A stretch of 64,000 nt of DNA from an uncultured Wenzhouxiangella sp. Lineage in GTDB: Bacteria > Pseudomonadota > Gammaproteobacteria > Xanthomonadales > Wenzhouxiangellaceae. This document shows positions 54,370 through 64,000 of the stretch, one piece after another; within the stretch, counting starts at the first letter, position 1, and each line of letters starts with the position of its first letter. The position numbers and the translations under genes are program-made. The stretch spans positions 62,001 through 126,000 of the forward strand of contig CAJXNL010000002.1 of NCBI GenBank assembly GCA_913057195.1, in the 5' to 3' direction. The notes under the pieces were generated by a model. The model saw only the letters and a list, made by a program, of their open reading frames with translations, was not told the DNA's origin and searched no databases.

Positions 54370-56322
54370 ATGCCACAAATCACCCTGCCTGATGGCAGTC
54401 AAAAGCAGTTTGACGAAGCGCCCACTTTGGCTCAGGTGGCCGAATCCATTGGGCCTGGGTTGGCCAAGTCTGCACTGGCTGGCGACATCGATGGTCAGCT
54501 CTATGACTTGAGTCATCGGGTGTCGGGCGATGCGAATGTGCGCATCATCACCGCCAAAGATGAACAGGGGCTGTACCTCATCCGTCATTCCACCGCGCAC
54601 TTGATGGCTCAAGCGGTGCAGCGCTTGTTTCCTGGAACGCAGGTCACCATCGGGCCGGTGATTGATCATGGGTTTTACTACGACTTTGCGCGTGAGGAGT
54701 CGTTCAAGCCTGAGGATTTGGAGGCGATTGAAGCCCAAATGCACGCGATTGTCTCTGAGGATCTGCCCATTGAGCGAGATGTCATGGGGCGGGATGAGGC
54801 GGTGTCGTTTTTTAAATCGCTGGGCGAGGACTACAAGGCTGAGATCATCGCCTCGATTCCCGCCGACGAGACCCTGTCGGTGTATCGTCAGGGAGAATTC
54901 ATTGACCTTTGCCGTGGCCCCCATGTTCCGTCCACCGGTCGGTTGGGGGCGTTCAAATTGACCAAGCTGGCAGGCGCGTATTGGCGGGGCGATTCGGACA
55001 ATGCCATGCTCCAGCGGATTTATGGCACGGCGTGGCCGGACCAAAAGTCGTTGAAAGCCCACCTTGAGCGATTGGCGGAAGCTGAAAAGCGTGACCACCG
55101 CAAGCTGGGCAAACAGCTTGACTTATTTCAATTCCAAGAAGAGGCCCCGGGTGCAGTGTTCTGGCACCCAAAAGGCTGGCGGCTGTTTCGGAATTTGGTT
55201 GAGTATGTGCGTGAACGCCAAGACCAGGCCGGCTACATCGAGGTCAACACCCCCGATGTGATGGATCGAGCACTGTGGGAGACCTCCGGGCACTGGCAGA
55301 ACTATCGTGAGCACATGTTCACCACGCAAACTGAAGATGGTCGGGTGTTTGCGCTGAAGCCCATGAACTGCCCAGGCTCGCTGGCGTTATACAAGCAGGG
55401 CCTGAAAAGCTACCGTGATTTGCCCATTCGGATGTCCGAGTTTGGCAAAGTCCACCGGTACGAGCCCTCGGGCGCACTGCACGGGCTGATGCGGGTGCGC
55501 CACTTCACTCAAGACGATGCGCACATTTATTGCACCGAAGAGCAGATGGAAGACGAGTGTCGTGCCGTCATCGAGCTCAACTTGTCGGTGTATCGGCAGT
55601 TTGGGTTTGACGATGTGCGTTTGAAATTTGCGGATCGACCGGCCGATCGGATTGGAGACGATGCCACTTGGGACAAGCTCGAAGGGGCTCTATTGGGGGC
55701 ACTCGAGTCCATGGGACTGGCTTACACCCACAACCCGGGTGAGGGCGCATTTTATGGCCCCAAAATTGAGTTTGTCCTGCGCGATGCCATCGGGCGGGAC
55801 TGGCAATGCGGCACGCTGCAAGTGGATCTGAATTTGCCAGAGCGGTTTGATGCAAGCTATCGGACAGCCGATGGTGGAGAGAAACGTCCGGTGTTGCTTC
55901 ATCGGGCCCTGTTGGGGTCTTTGGAGCGGTTCACCGGGATTTTGCTGGAGCACTTTGCTGGCCGACTGCCCCTGTGGCTGGCGCCGGTGCATGCGGCAGT
56001 GATGACGATCACAGACGGCCAGGGCGCATACGTCGACTCGGTGGCTCAGCGGTTGAGGGAGGCGGGGTTGGCGGTCGAAGTCGATCGTCGAAACGAGAAG
56101 ATCGGATATAAAATCCGCGAGCACACGCTGGCAAAAATTCCGTATTTGCTGGTGGCGGGCGCAAGAGAGCAGGCCAACGATCAGATTGCGGTGCGGTTGG
56201 TTGACGGCACGGACTTGGGCGTGATGTCCGTGGAGGCGCTCTGTGACAGAATGCGACAAGAGCTCGCATCTCGCGGCGCAATGCCTGATAATGCCCTCGA
56301 TACCAAAGTCGCTCGCGCATGA
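54370..56322 (+). CDS. thrS: ThrS, threonyl-tRNA synthetase
   Basis: Class II synthetase of 650 residues: TGS domain (PQITLPDGSQKQF), editing domain (HSTAHLMAQAVQRLFPGTQ), catalytic core with GALHGLMRVRHFTQDDAHIYC, and anticodon-binding domain (APVHAAVMTI). Starts at ATG 54370, after the tRNA; frames reaching into the tRNA are not coding. Confidence 0.97.
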   Translation: MPQITLPDGSQKQFDEAPTLAQVAESIGPGLAKSALAGDIDGQLYDLSHRVSGDANVRIITAKDEQGLYLIRHSTAHLMAQAVQRLFPGTQVTIGPVIDHGFYYDFAREESFKPEDLEAIEAQMHAIVSEDLPIERDVMGRDEAVSFFKSLGEDYKAEIIASIPADETLSVYRQGEFIDLCRGPHVPSTGRLGAFKLTKLAGAYWRGDSDNAMLQRIYGTAWPDQKSLKAHLERLAEAEKRDHRKLGKQLDLFQFQEEAPGAVFWHPKGWRLFRNLVEYVRERQDQAGYIEVNTPDVMDRALWETSGHWQNYREHMFTTQTEDGRVFALKPMNCPGSLALYKQGLKSYRDLPIRMSEFGKVHRYEPSGALHGLMRVRHFTQDDAHIYCTEEQMEDECRAVIELNLSVYRQFGFDDVRLKFADRPADRIGDDATWDKLEGALLGALESMGLAYTHNPGEGAFYGPKIEFVLRDAIGRDWQCGTLQVDLNLPERFDASYRTADGGEKRPVLLHRALLGSLERFTGILLEHFAGRLPLWLAPVHAAVMTITDGQGAYVDSVAQRLREAGLAVEVDRRNEKIGYKIREHTLAKIPYLLVAGAREQANDQIAVRLVDGTDLGVMSVEALCDRMRQELASRGAMPDNALDTKVARA

Positions 56323-56394
56323 TCGATCAGCGTCAGTGGCCTCTTCAGTGGTGATCGATCACCACCAAACCATGAACAGTTAGGAGCAGCACCC

Positions 56395-56913
56395 ATCGCA
56401 AGTGAAAAACATACCCGGCGCAATGAAGACATTATTGCGCGTGAGATTCGAGTTGTCGGCCCCGATGGTGAACAAATTGGGGTGATGCGCGTGCCAGACG
56501 CACTGGAAAAGGCGCAAGGGCTGGGCCTTGATTTGGTCGAGATCGCCCCGCAGGCAGAGCCACCGGTCTGTCGCATCATGGATTGGGGCAAGTATCGCTT
56601 TGAGCAGGCAAAGAAAGGCCAGGCAGCGCGCAAAAAACAAAAGCAAATTCAGATCAAAGAAATCAAATTTCGGCCCGGCACCGATGAGCATGATTATCAG
56701 GTGAAGATGCGCAACCTCCACCGGTTTATCGAAGAGGGCAACAAGGTCAAAGTCACTCTGCGCTTTCGGGGCCGAGAAATGGCCCACCAAGAGCTTGGCC
56801 GAGAGTTGCTGCAGCGGATTGAAACCGAGATGGCTGATGCCACCACCGTTGAGCAATTTCCCCGCGTGGAGGGTCGGCAGATGGTAATGATGCTTGCCCC
56901 TAAAAAACTCTAG
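56395..56913 (+). CDS. infC: InfC, translation initiation factor IF-3 with AUC start
   Basis: IF-3 checks start codons on the 30S subunit. The reading frame from ATC at 56395 gives 172 residues ([55 protein letters not shown]), and TAGGAG lies 8 bases upstream. No in-frame ATG, GTG or TTG lies between the upstream region and ATC; the next is GTG at 56482, which would cut the conserved N-terminal domain. Rare start codons (AUU in E. coli) allow IF-3 to limit its own synthesis. Confidence 0.93.
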   Translation: MASEKHTRRNEDIIAREIRVVGPDGEQIGVMRVPDALEKAQGLGLDLVEIAPQAEPPVCRIMDWGKYRFEQAKKGQAARKKQKQIQIKEIKFRPGTDEHDYQVKMRNLHRFIEEGNKVKVTLRFRGREMAHQELGRELLQRIETEMADATTVEQFPRVEGRQMVMMLAPKKL

Positions 56914-56988
56914 CTTCTCACCTCACTCAAGGCTATAATAGGGGGCTTAAGTCCTGGTCACAGCCGTAATAAAGCGCGGATTCATTGG

Positions 56989-57005
56989 CAGTGGATCAGC
57001 CGCTG
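56989..57005 (+). promoter_or_regulatory. Hairpin in the infC-rpmI leader, candidate L20 operator
   Basis: CAGTGG and CCGCTG (with one G-T pair) form a 6-bp stem around ATCAG, about 40 bases before rpmI. In E. coli ribosomal protein L20 represses rpmI through RNA structure in this gap. The 130-base spacing here is consistent, but I have not modelled the pseudoknot. Confidence 0.35.
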
Positions 57006-57043
57006 TGGCGAGGTTATTTTCAACTTCGATCTGGAGTTACGTC

Positions 57044-57241
57044 ATGCCAAAAATGAAGTCAAACCGAGGCGCCGCCAAGCGTTTCCGCGCCACAGGCAGT
57101 GGCCGAATCAAACGCAAGCGCGCTTTCCACAGCCACATCCTCACCAAAAAAGACACCAAGCGCAAACGTCGCCTGCGCTCAACCGTCATGGTGTCAAAAG
57201 CGGATGAGAAATCGATCCGACAAATGCTGCCGCATCTTTAA
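57044..57241 (+). CDS. rpmI: Ribosomal protein bL35
   Basis: A 65-residue basic protein, [20 protein letters not shown], with the L35 pattern through [16 protein letters not shown]. Start ATG 57044 follows GGAG. It is part of infC-rpmI-rplT. Confidence 0.96.
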   Translation: MPKMKSNRGAAKRFRATGSGRIKRKRAFHSHILTKKDTKRKRRLRSTVMVSKADEKSIRQMLPHL

Positions 57242-57286
57242 TGCGCGCCCGATTCAATTGCGATTGAAGATTGAAGGAGAGGAACA

Positions 57287-57643
57287 ATGGCAAGAATTAA
57301 ACGAGGAGTGGTGGCGCGTCGCCGCCATCGCAAAGTCCTAAACCAAGCCAAAGGCTACTACGGCGCGCGGCGTAAGATCTATCGCGTGGCCAAGCAGGCC
57401 GTGATTAAAGCCGGTCAATACGCCTACCGCGACCGGCGCCAGCGCAAGCGGGACTTCCGTCGGCTGTGGATTGCCCGGATCAACGCCGGTGCGAGGACGC
57501 ATGGGCTGTCCTACAGCCGCTTTATGAATGGCCTAAAACGCGCTGATATCGCCGTTGATCGGAAAATGCTGGCCGATCTGGCGGTCAACGATAAGGCCGC
57601 GTTCAAAGCACTGGCAGAGAAAGCACAGGCCCACTTGTCCTAA
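57287..57643 (+). CDS. rplT: Ribosomal protein bL20
   Basis: A 118-residue protein with [20 protein letters not shown] and [19 protein letters not shown], the L20 N-terminus. GAAGGAGAGG precedes it. L20 probably represses this operon at the rpmI leader. Confidence 0.97.
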   Translation: MARIKRGVVARRRHRKVLNQAKGYYGARRKIYRVAKQAVIKAGQYAYRDRRQRKRDFRRLWIARINAGARTHGLSYSRFMNGLKRADIAVDRKMLADLAVNDKAAFKALAEKAQAHLS

Positions 57644-58672
<1,029 letters not shown>

Positions 58673-58684
58673 TCGGCGAGTCGC

Positions 58685-61060
58685 ATGAAACTGTCATATC
58701 AATGGTTACAAGACTGGGTGGAGTTCGATGCCACGCCGCAAGATCTCGCCGAGCAGCTGACACGTGGGGGCTTGGAGGTGGATGGCCTCGAACCCCTTGG
58801 GGCGGGACTCGAGGGCGTGGTGGTTGCACAAATCGAAAGCGCTGAGCCCCACCCAGACGCCGATCGCTTGAGGGTGTGCCAGGTCAAAGGAGACAGCGAC
58901 GTTCGCACGATTGTCTGTGGCGCTCCCAATGCGCAGGCCGGCTTGAAGGCACCCCTGGCAACGCTGGGGGCAACCATTCCCAACGGTTTGACCATCAAGC
59001 GAGCAAAACTCCGTGGGGTTGAATCCGAGGGGATGCTGTGTGCCGCGGCCGAATTGGGTTTGGATGGCGACGGCGCGGCGAGCAGCGGCTTGATGGCGTT
59101 GCCGGCTGACGCCCCCGTGGGCACAGACCTCAAAACCTATCTCGATCTTGACGATGTGGTGTTGGATGTTGACCTCACCCCAAACCGTGCCGACTGCTTG
59201 TCCGTCTTGGGCATGGCGCGCGAAGTGGCCGCCCTGACGCGCGGGCGTTGGCATCCGCCTGCCATCGAGCCCATTGAGCCTGTCGCCACCACGAGTGTGT
59301 CTGTCTCGGTGAGCGCCCCAAACGATTGTCCCGTGTACATGGCTCGGGTCATCAGCGGCGTTGATGCCAGCCGTCCCAGCCCGGTCTGGTTAAAAGAGCG
59401 ACTTCGTCGGTCAGGTGTCCGGCCCATATCAGTGGTCGTGGATATCACCAATTACGTCATGCTTGAGCTCGGTCAGCCCATGCATGCCTTCGATGCCCAG
59501 GCGCTCGATGGCGGCATTCAAGTGCGCCGCGCGCATTCGGGCGAGCCGCTTCAACTGCTGGATGGTCAAAGCGTCGAACTCGATGATGACTGTTTGGTGA
59601 TTGCCGATCAGTCGCAAGCCGTGGCTTTGGCTGGGGTGATGGGGGGCGCTGACTCAGCCGTGGGCGAGCACAGCGACACCATCGTGCTGGAGTCGGCCTG
59701 GTTCGACCCGGCAATCGTCGCCGGACGCGCGCGCCGGTTTGGCCTCCACACCGAGTCCTCGCATCGGTTTGAGCGCGGCGTGGATCCCACCTTGCAGCGC
59801 CAAGCCCTGGAGCGCGCCACAGGTTTGATTCTTGAAATGGCCGGCGGCCAACCGGGTCCGGTCGCAGAGGCAGTGGCCTCTGAGCATGTGCCGCTGAACC
59901 AGCCGATCACGTTGAGCATTGGGCACGTCAACCGCGTGTTGGGCACGGCGTTCAGCGCAGAGACCGTCACTGATGCATTGAGCGCTCTGGGCATGGCATG
60001 TGAGCCCATAGACCATGACACCCTGCAGGTGACCGCCCCAAATGCCAGGCGTGACATTGCGGTGGCAGTGGACTTGATTGAAGAGGTGGCGCGCCTGGTC
60101 GGCTATGATGCGCTGCCCTCGAAGCCACCTGGGGGTGGGTTGACGCTGAAGGGCCATCCTGAGGACCAGATTCCAGTTCATGCGCTTCGGCATACCTTGA
60201 TGGGGCGCGGGTTTCAGGAGGTGATGGGATGGAGCTTTGTGGGCGCAGGACGAGGCGGGTTCAATGGCCTGCCGGCGCATCCGCTGGAATTGGCCAATCC
60301 CTTAAGCCAGGAGCAATCAGGGCTGCGGTCAACGCTGTTGACAAGCCTGTTGGAGATCGCTCAAAGAAATCGTGCCCGTGGCTGGCAGGACATGCGCTTA
60401 TTTGAGGTGGGGCATGTCTATGCCCCAGACAGTGAGCACAATCGGCTCGGCCTTTTAGCGATGGGCCGCGCGTTCCCAGAGCACTTTGATCAGCCCGACA
60501 GGGCCTTCGATTTTTATGATCTCAAAGGCGAGCTTGAGCACATGGCACAACGCCATGGGCTGGGTGAGGTGTCATTCGTCCCCACCCGCGAGCATGCATG
60601 GCTTCATCCGGGTCAAAGCGCGGAGGTTGTCCGAGGCGAGGCGTCGGTGGGCTGGCTCGGGCGGCTTCACCCACAACTGGCTGAGGCGATGGATCTGAAA
60701 TCCAACACCTTCGTCGCTGAGCTTGAGTTGGCGCAGTGGTGTCAGGGCGCCAAACCTTGCCATCGGCCTGTTTCACGTTTTCCCGCCGCCAGGCGCGATT
60801 TGGCGGTGCTGGTGCCCGATTCCGCGCCGGGGGGCGCGGTGCTCGATGTGGTCACTCAAGCCGGTGGTGAGCGCCTAGAACAGGTGATCTTGTTTGATCT
60901 ATATCAAGGTGAGGGCGTTGAAAAAGGCTTTAAAAGTTTGGGTATAGGCTTGATTATTCGCGACAATTCGCGCACTCTAACAGATGACGACGTGGATGCC
61001 GTCACCGAACGTGTCGTCGCGCGTTTGGGTGAGGCATTTCAAGCGAGACTCAGAGGGTAG
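58685..61060 (+). CDS. pheT: PheT, phenylalanyl-tRNA synthetase beta subunit
   Basis: 791 residues. N-terminal tRNA-binding domain ([23 protein letters not shown]), B3/B4 domain with [21 protein letters not shown]5 ([13 protein letters not shown]), core and C-terminal anticodon-binding FDX-ACB. Start ATG 58685 follows a GGCGAG site. ihfA starts 5 bases later. Confidence 0.97.
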   Translation: MKLSYQWLQDWVEFDATPQDLAEQLTRGGLEVDGLEPLGAGLEGVVVAQIESAEPHPDADRLRVCQVKGDSDVRTIVCGAPNAQAGLKAPLATLGATIPNGLTIKRAKLRGVESEGMLCAAAELGLDGDGAASSGLMALPADAPVGTDLKTYLDLDDVVLDVDLTPNRADCLSVLGMAREVAALTRGRWHPPAIEPIEPVATTSVSVSVSAPNDCPVYMARVISGVDASRPSPVWLKERLRRSGVRPISVVVDITNYVMLELGQPMHAFDAQALDGGIQVRRAHSGEPLQLLDGQSVELDDDCLVIADQSQAVALAGVMGGADSAVGEHSDTIVLESAWFDPAIVAGRARRFGLHTESSHRFERGVDPTLQRQALERATGLILEMAGGQPGPVAEAVASEHVPLNQPITLSIGHVNRVLGTAFSAETVTDALSALGMACEPIDHDTLQVTAPNARRDIAVAVDLIEEVARLVGYDALPSKPPGGGLTLKGHPEDQIPVHALRHTLMGRGFQEVMGWSFVGAGRGGFNGLPAHPLELANPLSQEQSGLRSTLLTSLLEIAQRNRARGWQDMRLFEVGHVYAPDSEHNRLGLLAMGRAFPEHFDQPDRAFDFYDLKGELEHMAQRHGLGEVSFVPTREHAWLHPGQSAEVVRGEASVGWLGRLHPQLAEAMDLKSNTFVAELELAQWCQGAKPCHRPVSRFPAARRDLAVLVPDSAPGGAVLDVVTQAGGERLEQVILFDLYQGEGVEKGFKSLGIGLIIRDNSRTLTDDDVDAVTERVVARLGEAFQARLRG

Positions 61061-61065
61061 GCACG

Positions 61066-61365
61066 ATGACGTTAACCAAGGCAGAGTTGGCCAGCATGCT
61101 TTTCGATGAAGTGGGGCTGAACAAGCGCGAGGCCAAAGATTTTGTGGATGCTTGGTTCGAGACCATCAGTCAGGCACTCGAGTCTGGAGAAGATGTGAAA
61201 TTGTCTGGGTTTGGTAATTTTCATCTGAGAGACAAAAGCGAGCGCCCTGGACGTAATCCCAAAACCGGTGAAGAAATCCCCATCTCAGCGCGACGTGTGG
61301 TGACGTTCAAGCCCGGGCAAAAATTAAGATCAAGAGTTGAGGCTTATGCTGGACCGAAGGAGTAA
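61066..61365 (+). CDS. ihfA: IhfA, integration host factor alpha subunit
   Basis: A 99-residue DNA-bending protein: [58 protein letters not shown] and [10 protein letters not shown] are IHF-alpha blocks. Follows pheT as in E. coli. Confidence 0.96.
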   Translation: MTLTKAELASMLFDEVGLNKREAKDFVDAWFETISQALESGEDVKLSGFGNFHLRDKSERPGRNPKTGEEIPISARRVVTFKPGQKLRSRVEAYAGPKE

Positions 61366-61702
61366 TCAAGAGCTGCCGGTGATTCCGGCCAAACGATATT
61401 TCACCATTGGTGAAGTCAGTGAGCTGTGCGCCGTCAAGCCTCACGTTTTGCGGTATTGGGAACAAGAGTTTCCGCAGCTCAAGCCAGTCAAGCGTCGGGG
61501 CAATCGTCGCTACTATCAGCGCCATGATGTGCTGATGATTCGCCAAATTCGCTCGCTGCTGCACGAGCAAGGGTTCACCATTGTTGGGGCCCGGCAGCAG
61601 TTGGAAAGCGAGCACTCACAGTCAGATGCGACGCGCAGCCAGCAATTGGCCAAACAAATACGCGTTGAATTGGAAGACGTTCTTCAGCTGTTGCGCCGCT
61701 GA
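61346..61702 (+). CDS. MerR-family transcriptional regulator
   Basis: About 118 residues. The helix-turn-helix [47 protein letters not shown] is MerR-type; the C-terminal coiled coil is short and lacks metal-binding cysteines. The gene overlaps ihfA by 20 bases, a conserved arrangement in gammaproteobacteria. ATG at 61346 is chosen over TTG at 61337. Target unknown. Confidence 0.85.
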   Translation: MLDRRSNQELPVIPAKRYFTIGEVSELCAVKPHVLRYWEQEFPQLKPVKRRGNRRYYQRHDVLMIRQIRSLLHEQGFTIVGARQQLESEHSQSDATRSQQLAKQIRVELEDVLQLLRR

Positions 61703-61755
61703 GGCATTTGACAGTTAGATGACACTTCTGCCGTAAAATATCCACCTGTAAACGT

Positions 61756-61832
61756 CGGAGCGTAGCGCAGCCTGGTAGCGCACCACAATGGGGTTGTGGG
61801 GGTCGGGAGTTCGAATCTCCCCGCTCCGACCA
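61756..61832 (+). tRNA. tRNA-Pro (anticodon GGG)
   Basis: A 77-base cloverleaf: acceptor CGGAGCG/CGCTCCG, anticodon stem CCACA/TGTGG with loop ATGGGGT giving GGG, T arm GGGAG TTCGAAT CTCCC, encoded CCA. It follows merR, a conserved position. A TTGACA (61709-61714) and TAAAAT (61735-61740) upstream are 20 bases apart, a loose promoter. Confidence 0.97.
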
Positions 61833-61857
61833 TTTTTAACGGATAGGATAAAAACGT

Positions 61858-62829
61858 ATGCCTTCTTCTCAGAACGTGATTTCAATGCCCGATGTGGCAA
61901 GCCACGCTGAGGCGGCCGTTCGTGGCCGTCTTGACTGGGTGGGGATGAACGACATCGAATTGCCCATCCAACTGGCCTCTGGGGTCGATGGCTCAATCTC
62001 AGCACAGGCCAAAGTCAACGCATTCGTTGATTTGGCCGATCCGGATAAGCGTGGCATTCATATGTCACGGCTCTACCTTCATCTTGATCAGCGGCTGTCA
62101 CAGCAAACCATAACGCCGGCGCAGCTGCAGGCCACGTTGGATGACTTTTTGTCATCGCACCGCGATCTGAGTACTCGAGCGATGGTTCGGCTGAACTTTG
62201 ACTATCTGGTTCGTCGCCCCTCATTGGTCAGCAACAACACGGGCTGGAAGAAGTATCCATTCAGTTTGATTGCGAGCCTAGATGAGAACGGGTATGCCTT
62301 TGAAATGTCCTTCCAGATCGTCTATTCGTCCACCTGTCCATGCTCTGCAGCGTTATCGCGCCAGCTGATCCAACAGCAGTTTGAAAAAGACTTTGACCGA
62401 CAGGCCGCGCTTGATTTTGAGCAAGTGTTGGCATGGCTTGGGAGTGAACAGGGGATCGTGGCGACCCCGCACAGCCAGCGCTCGTCGGCCGATGTCCGCT
62501 TGAAACTGAGCCAAGGCAGTGAGTCGTGTGCTTTTGATGCGGTCATCGATGTGGTCGAGGGCGCGCTCAAAACCCCGGTTCAGGCGGCCGTCAAACGAGA
62601 AGATGAGCAGGCCTTTGCGCTTTTGAATGGGCAAAATCTCATGTTTGTCGAAGACTCCGCGCGTCGGCTGCAAGACGCCTTGAGTGAGGTGGACAACGTG
62701 GATGATTTTTGGGCGCGATGCCGGCACTTCGAGAGCTTGCATCCGCACGATGCGGTGGCGATCATTACCAAAGGGATCGACAATGGTTACAAACCCATCG
62801 ATGGCCACCCCTCGGGTTGGAAACTATAA
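61858..62829 (+). CDS. folE2: FolE2, GTP cyclohydrolase IB
   Basis: A 323-residue enzyme making 7,8-dihydroneopterin triphosphate for folate (and queuosine). NDIELPIQL, RGIHMSRLYLHL, SSTCPCSAALSRQL (metal Cys) and TPHSQRS are FolE2 blocks; it does not resemble FolE1. It uses metals other than zinc in studied cases. No Zur box is evident in the short gap after tRNA-Pro. Confidence 0.9.
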   Translation: MPSSQNVISMPDVASHAEAAVRGRLDWVGMNDIELPIQLASGVDGSISAQAKVNAFVDLADPDKRGIHMSRLYLHLDQRLSQQTITPAQLQATLDDFLSSHRDLSTRAMVRLNFDYLVRRPSLVSNNTGWKKYPFSLIASLDENGYAFEMSFQIVYSSTCPCSAALSRQLIQQQFEKDFDRQAALDFEQVLAWLGSEQGIVATPHSQRSSADVRLKLSQGSESCAFDAVIDVVEGALKTPVQAAVKREDEQAFALLNGQNLMFVEDSARRLQDALSEVDNVDDFWARCRHFESLHPHDAVAIITKGIDNGYKPIDGHPSGWKL

Positions 62830-62920
62830 CGATCACCGCACGGTGTTGAGACAAGTCAGCGCTGAAACTTCTTTTAACCAGGGGCACTCATTGCTCTGAT
62901 GGAATTGTTCTGACAGAAGC

Positions 62921-63856
62921 TCAGTCCGAACGGATGCGACGAAAAACCGCCTGCACCGTTTGATTGGCCCACCCCAAGGTGTCGCTGTTGGGGTCAGACA
63001 AGGCCTGTCCGAGCACGCGATTGCTTCCGGCCTCAGAGACCATCAAGCGAAGCTTGACCGTCTGGCCGATGTACACCCGATCGATGGCCACCACCACACC
63101 CAGCGGCATGCCCGCCGCATCCGCGGCCGAGTGGGGTTGACCGTCGGTGGCCAACTCAACCGGAGGCGAGGCGCGCGTCAGCTCGCCTTCTTCGATGCCG
63201 ATGGTGCCGCGGAAGCGTGCCCGTGTAAAAAACTCAGTCACTTGCGGGGCAGGGGCGTCTTGCGAGGGGTTGGGCCCCATCACTCGGTCTGCAACGCGAA
63301 GGCGCTCGCCGTCAAAGGCAATTTCTTTCAGCAGCGCCATCGGGGCTTCGGCTGATCCAAACTGGCAGGTGGTGACATCGGTCCGGCCGAGCAATACCGG
63401 TTGACGGCCCGTCCCTCGGTCAGATCGGGCCAGCTGCCAGCGCAGCGGGCAACTTGGGCTGGCTGAGGCGGGGCGACCCATCGGCGAAAAACTGCTCACC
63501 AGCTGGCCATTTTGCTCGCTTACGCGAATCAGAAAGCGGCGTTTAGAGCGGTCGTCGCCGGGGTGGGTTTGTGTCCAAACATACCTTCGTTCATTGGCGT
63601 TTGGGGCAGGCTCTCGGCTGATGGTCAACGTCAGTGGGTCTTGCTCGCCGGGCCGAGTGGGGCTTGCATACGCGCCCAACCAAAGATCCATGAGCGTGAG
63701 TGACAGTGATGTTTGATCGTTGGTTGATGTCTCCGAAATCGGCCGATTGGATGGGGCCAGGGTCACACAGGCGCTTGTCACCAGGGCCAAGACCACAACG
63801 CTGAGTGCGCGCCAGAGGTGGTGAGGGCATCCCCGATGAACGGCCCGTCCAGTCAC
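62921..63856 (-). CDS. Lipoprotein with possible CpcT/CpeT-like domain
   Basis: A 311-residue protein with a lipobox (LVTSAC at about residues 25-30). The next part, LMDLWLGAYASPTRPGEQDPLTLTISREP with RYVWTQTHPGD and CPLRWQLARSD, resembles the CpcT/CpeT family, otherwise known from chromophore attachment in cyanobacteria and from uncharacterised bacterial lipoproteins. I am not sure of this. GTG start overlaps the upstream M23 stop (GTGA). Confidence 0.5.
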   Translation of the reverse strand: MTGRAVHRGCPHHLWRALSVVVLALVTSACVTLAPSNRPISETSTNDQTSLSLTLMDLWLGAYASPTRPGEQDPLTLTISREPAPNANERRYVWTQTHPGDDRSKRRFLIRVSEQNGQLVSSFSPMGRPASASPSCPLRWQLARSDRGTGRQPVLLGRTDVTTCQFGSAEAPMALLKEIAFDGERLRVADRVMGPNPSQDAPAPQVTEFFTRARFRGTIGIEEGELTRASPPVELATDGQPHSAADAAGMPLGVVVAIDRVYIGQTVKLRLMVSEAGSNRVLGQALSDPNSDTLGWANQTVQAVFRRIRSD

Positions 63857-64000
63857 TGTTTAGGCACCAACAAGCCGGCATCCACGCGCACGTTGCGCCA
63901 ACTCACCCGCCAATCCAAGTGGGGGCCCGTGGCACGGCCCGTGGCGCCTACGGTGCCCAGGGAGGCCCCTTGGGGGACCTGTTGGCCCTCGGTGACATCG
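63853..64000 (-). CDS. M23/LytM-type peptidase (C-terminal part, cut by window end)
   Basis: The minus strand from 64000 reads VTEGQQVPQGASLGTVGATG then TGPHLDWRVSWRNVRVDAGLLVPKQ, the end of a peptidase M23 (LytM) domain with its conserved H-x-D/H-x-R region (GPHLDWRV). The rest lies outside. It overlaps the lipoprotein gene by 4 bases. Confidence 0.8.
   Translation of the reverse strand, partial: DVTEGQQVPQGASLGTVGATGRATGPHLDWRVSWRNVRVDAGLLVPKQ

Overview
The window is one continuous stretch of a Gram-negative chromosome, almost certainly from a gammaproteobacterium. The evidence is gene order: lolD-comEC-exbB-exbD-msbA-lpxK-kdsB, mtaD-ubiG-mupP, csiV next to mfd, thrS-infC-rpmI-rplT-pheS-pheT-ihfA-merR-tRNA-Pro, and an EpmB/EF-P pair. 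Genes are tightly packed and often overlap by 4 to 8 bases. I see no insertion sequence, phage, CRISPR array or rRNA. The species cannot be read from the sequence. A lipid A pathway (lpxK, kdsB, msbA, lptFG) shows that LPS is probably made.

Layout. 1-7.9 kb: outer-membrane biogenesis and envelope genes (LolD end, ComEC, ExbB/ExbD, MsbA, LpxK, KdsB, a small tyrosine phosphatase). 7.9-21.5 kb: uvrC, pgsA, a methyltransferase, fumC, a small heat-shock protein with a sigma-32-type promoter, plsC, a rhomboid protease, aat, a FemAB-like protein, trxB, ald, ftsK and lolA. 21.5-35.8 kb: a lipid locus described below. 35.8-49.9 kb: lptF/lptG, HiPIP, alkB, xseB, tilS, accA, gluQRS, htpX, epmB/efp, then mtaD-ubiG-mupP with a squalene/phytoene-synthase-like gene, a zinc-ribbon protein, an SDR and a HIT protein. 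49.9-64 kb: csiV-mfd, tRNA-Val(GAC), the thrS-to-merR translation cluster, tRNA-Pro(GGG), folE2, a lipoprotein gene and the end of an M23 peptidase gene.

The standout is 21.5-35.8 kb. Serine palmitoyltransferase, a dedicated acyl carrier protein, a CerR-type reductase and an acyl-AMP ligase form one minus-strand operon. A protein resembling the bacterial ceramide synthase (GNAT-like) and a MobA-like nucleotidyltransferase are read divergently and run by overlap into lptF-lptG. Together these would make bacterial (dihydro)ceramide, the set known mainly from Caulobacter. A second minus-strand operon, downstream of spt, encodes a sphingoid/DAG-type kinase, a Tam41-like nucleotidyltransferase, an MsbA-like ABC exporter, an LpxL-like acyltransferase whose catalytic acid is missing, a three-part glycosyltransferase/methyltransferase-remnant/ELM1 protein and a 2-oxoglutarate oxygenase. 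These genes mostly overlap or abut. I infer a head-group tailoring and export module for a phospho- or glyco-sphingolipid; the final product is unknown.

Other points of note: infC starts with AUC; ComEC carries a metallo-beta-lactamase domain with a broken metal site; the SDR lacks its catalytic lysine; and the squalene-synthase-like protein lacks the Asp-rich motifs.
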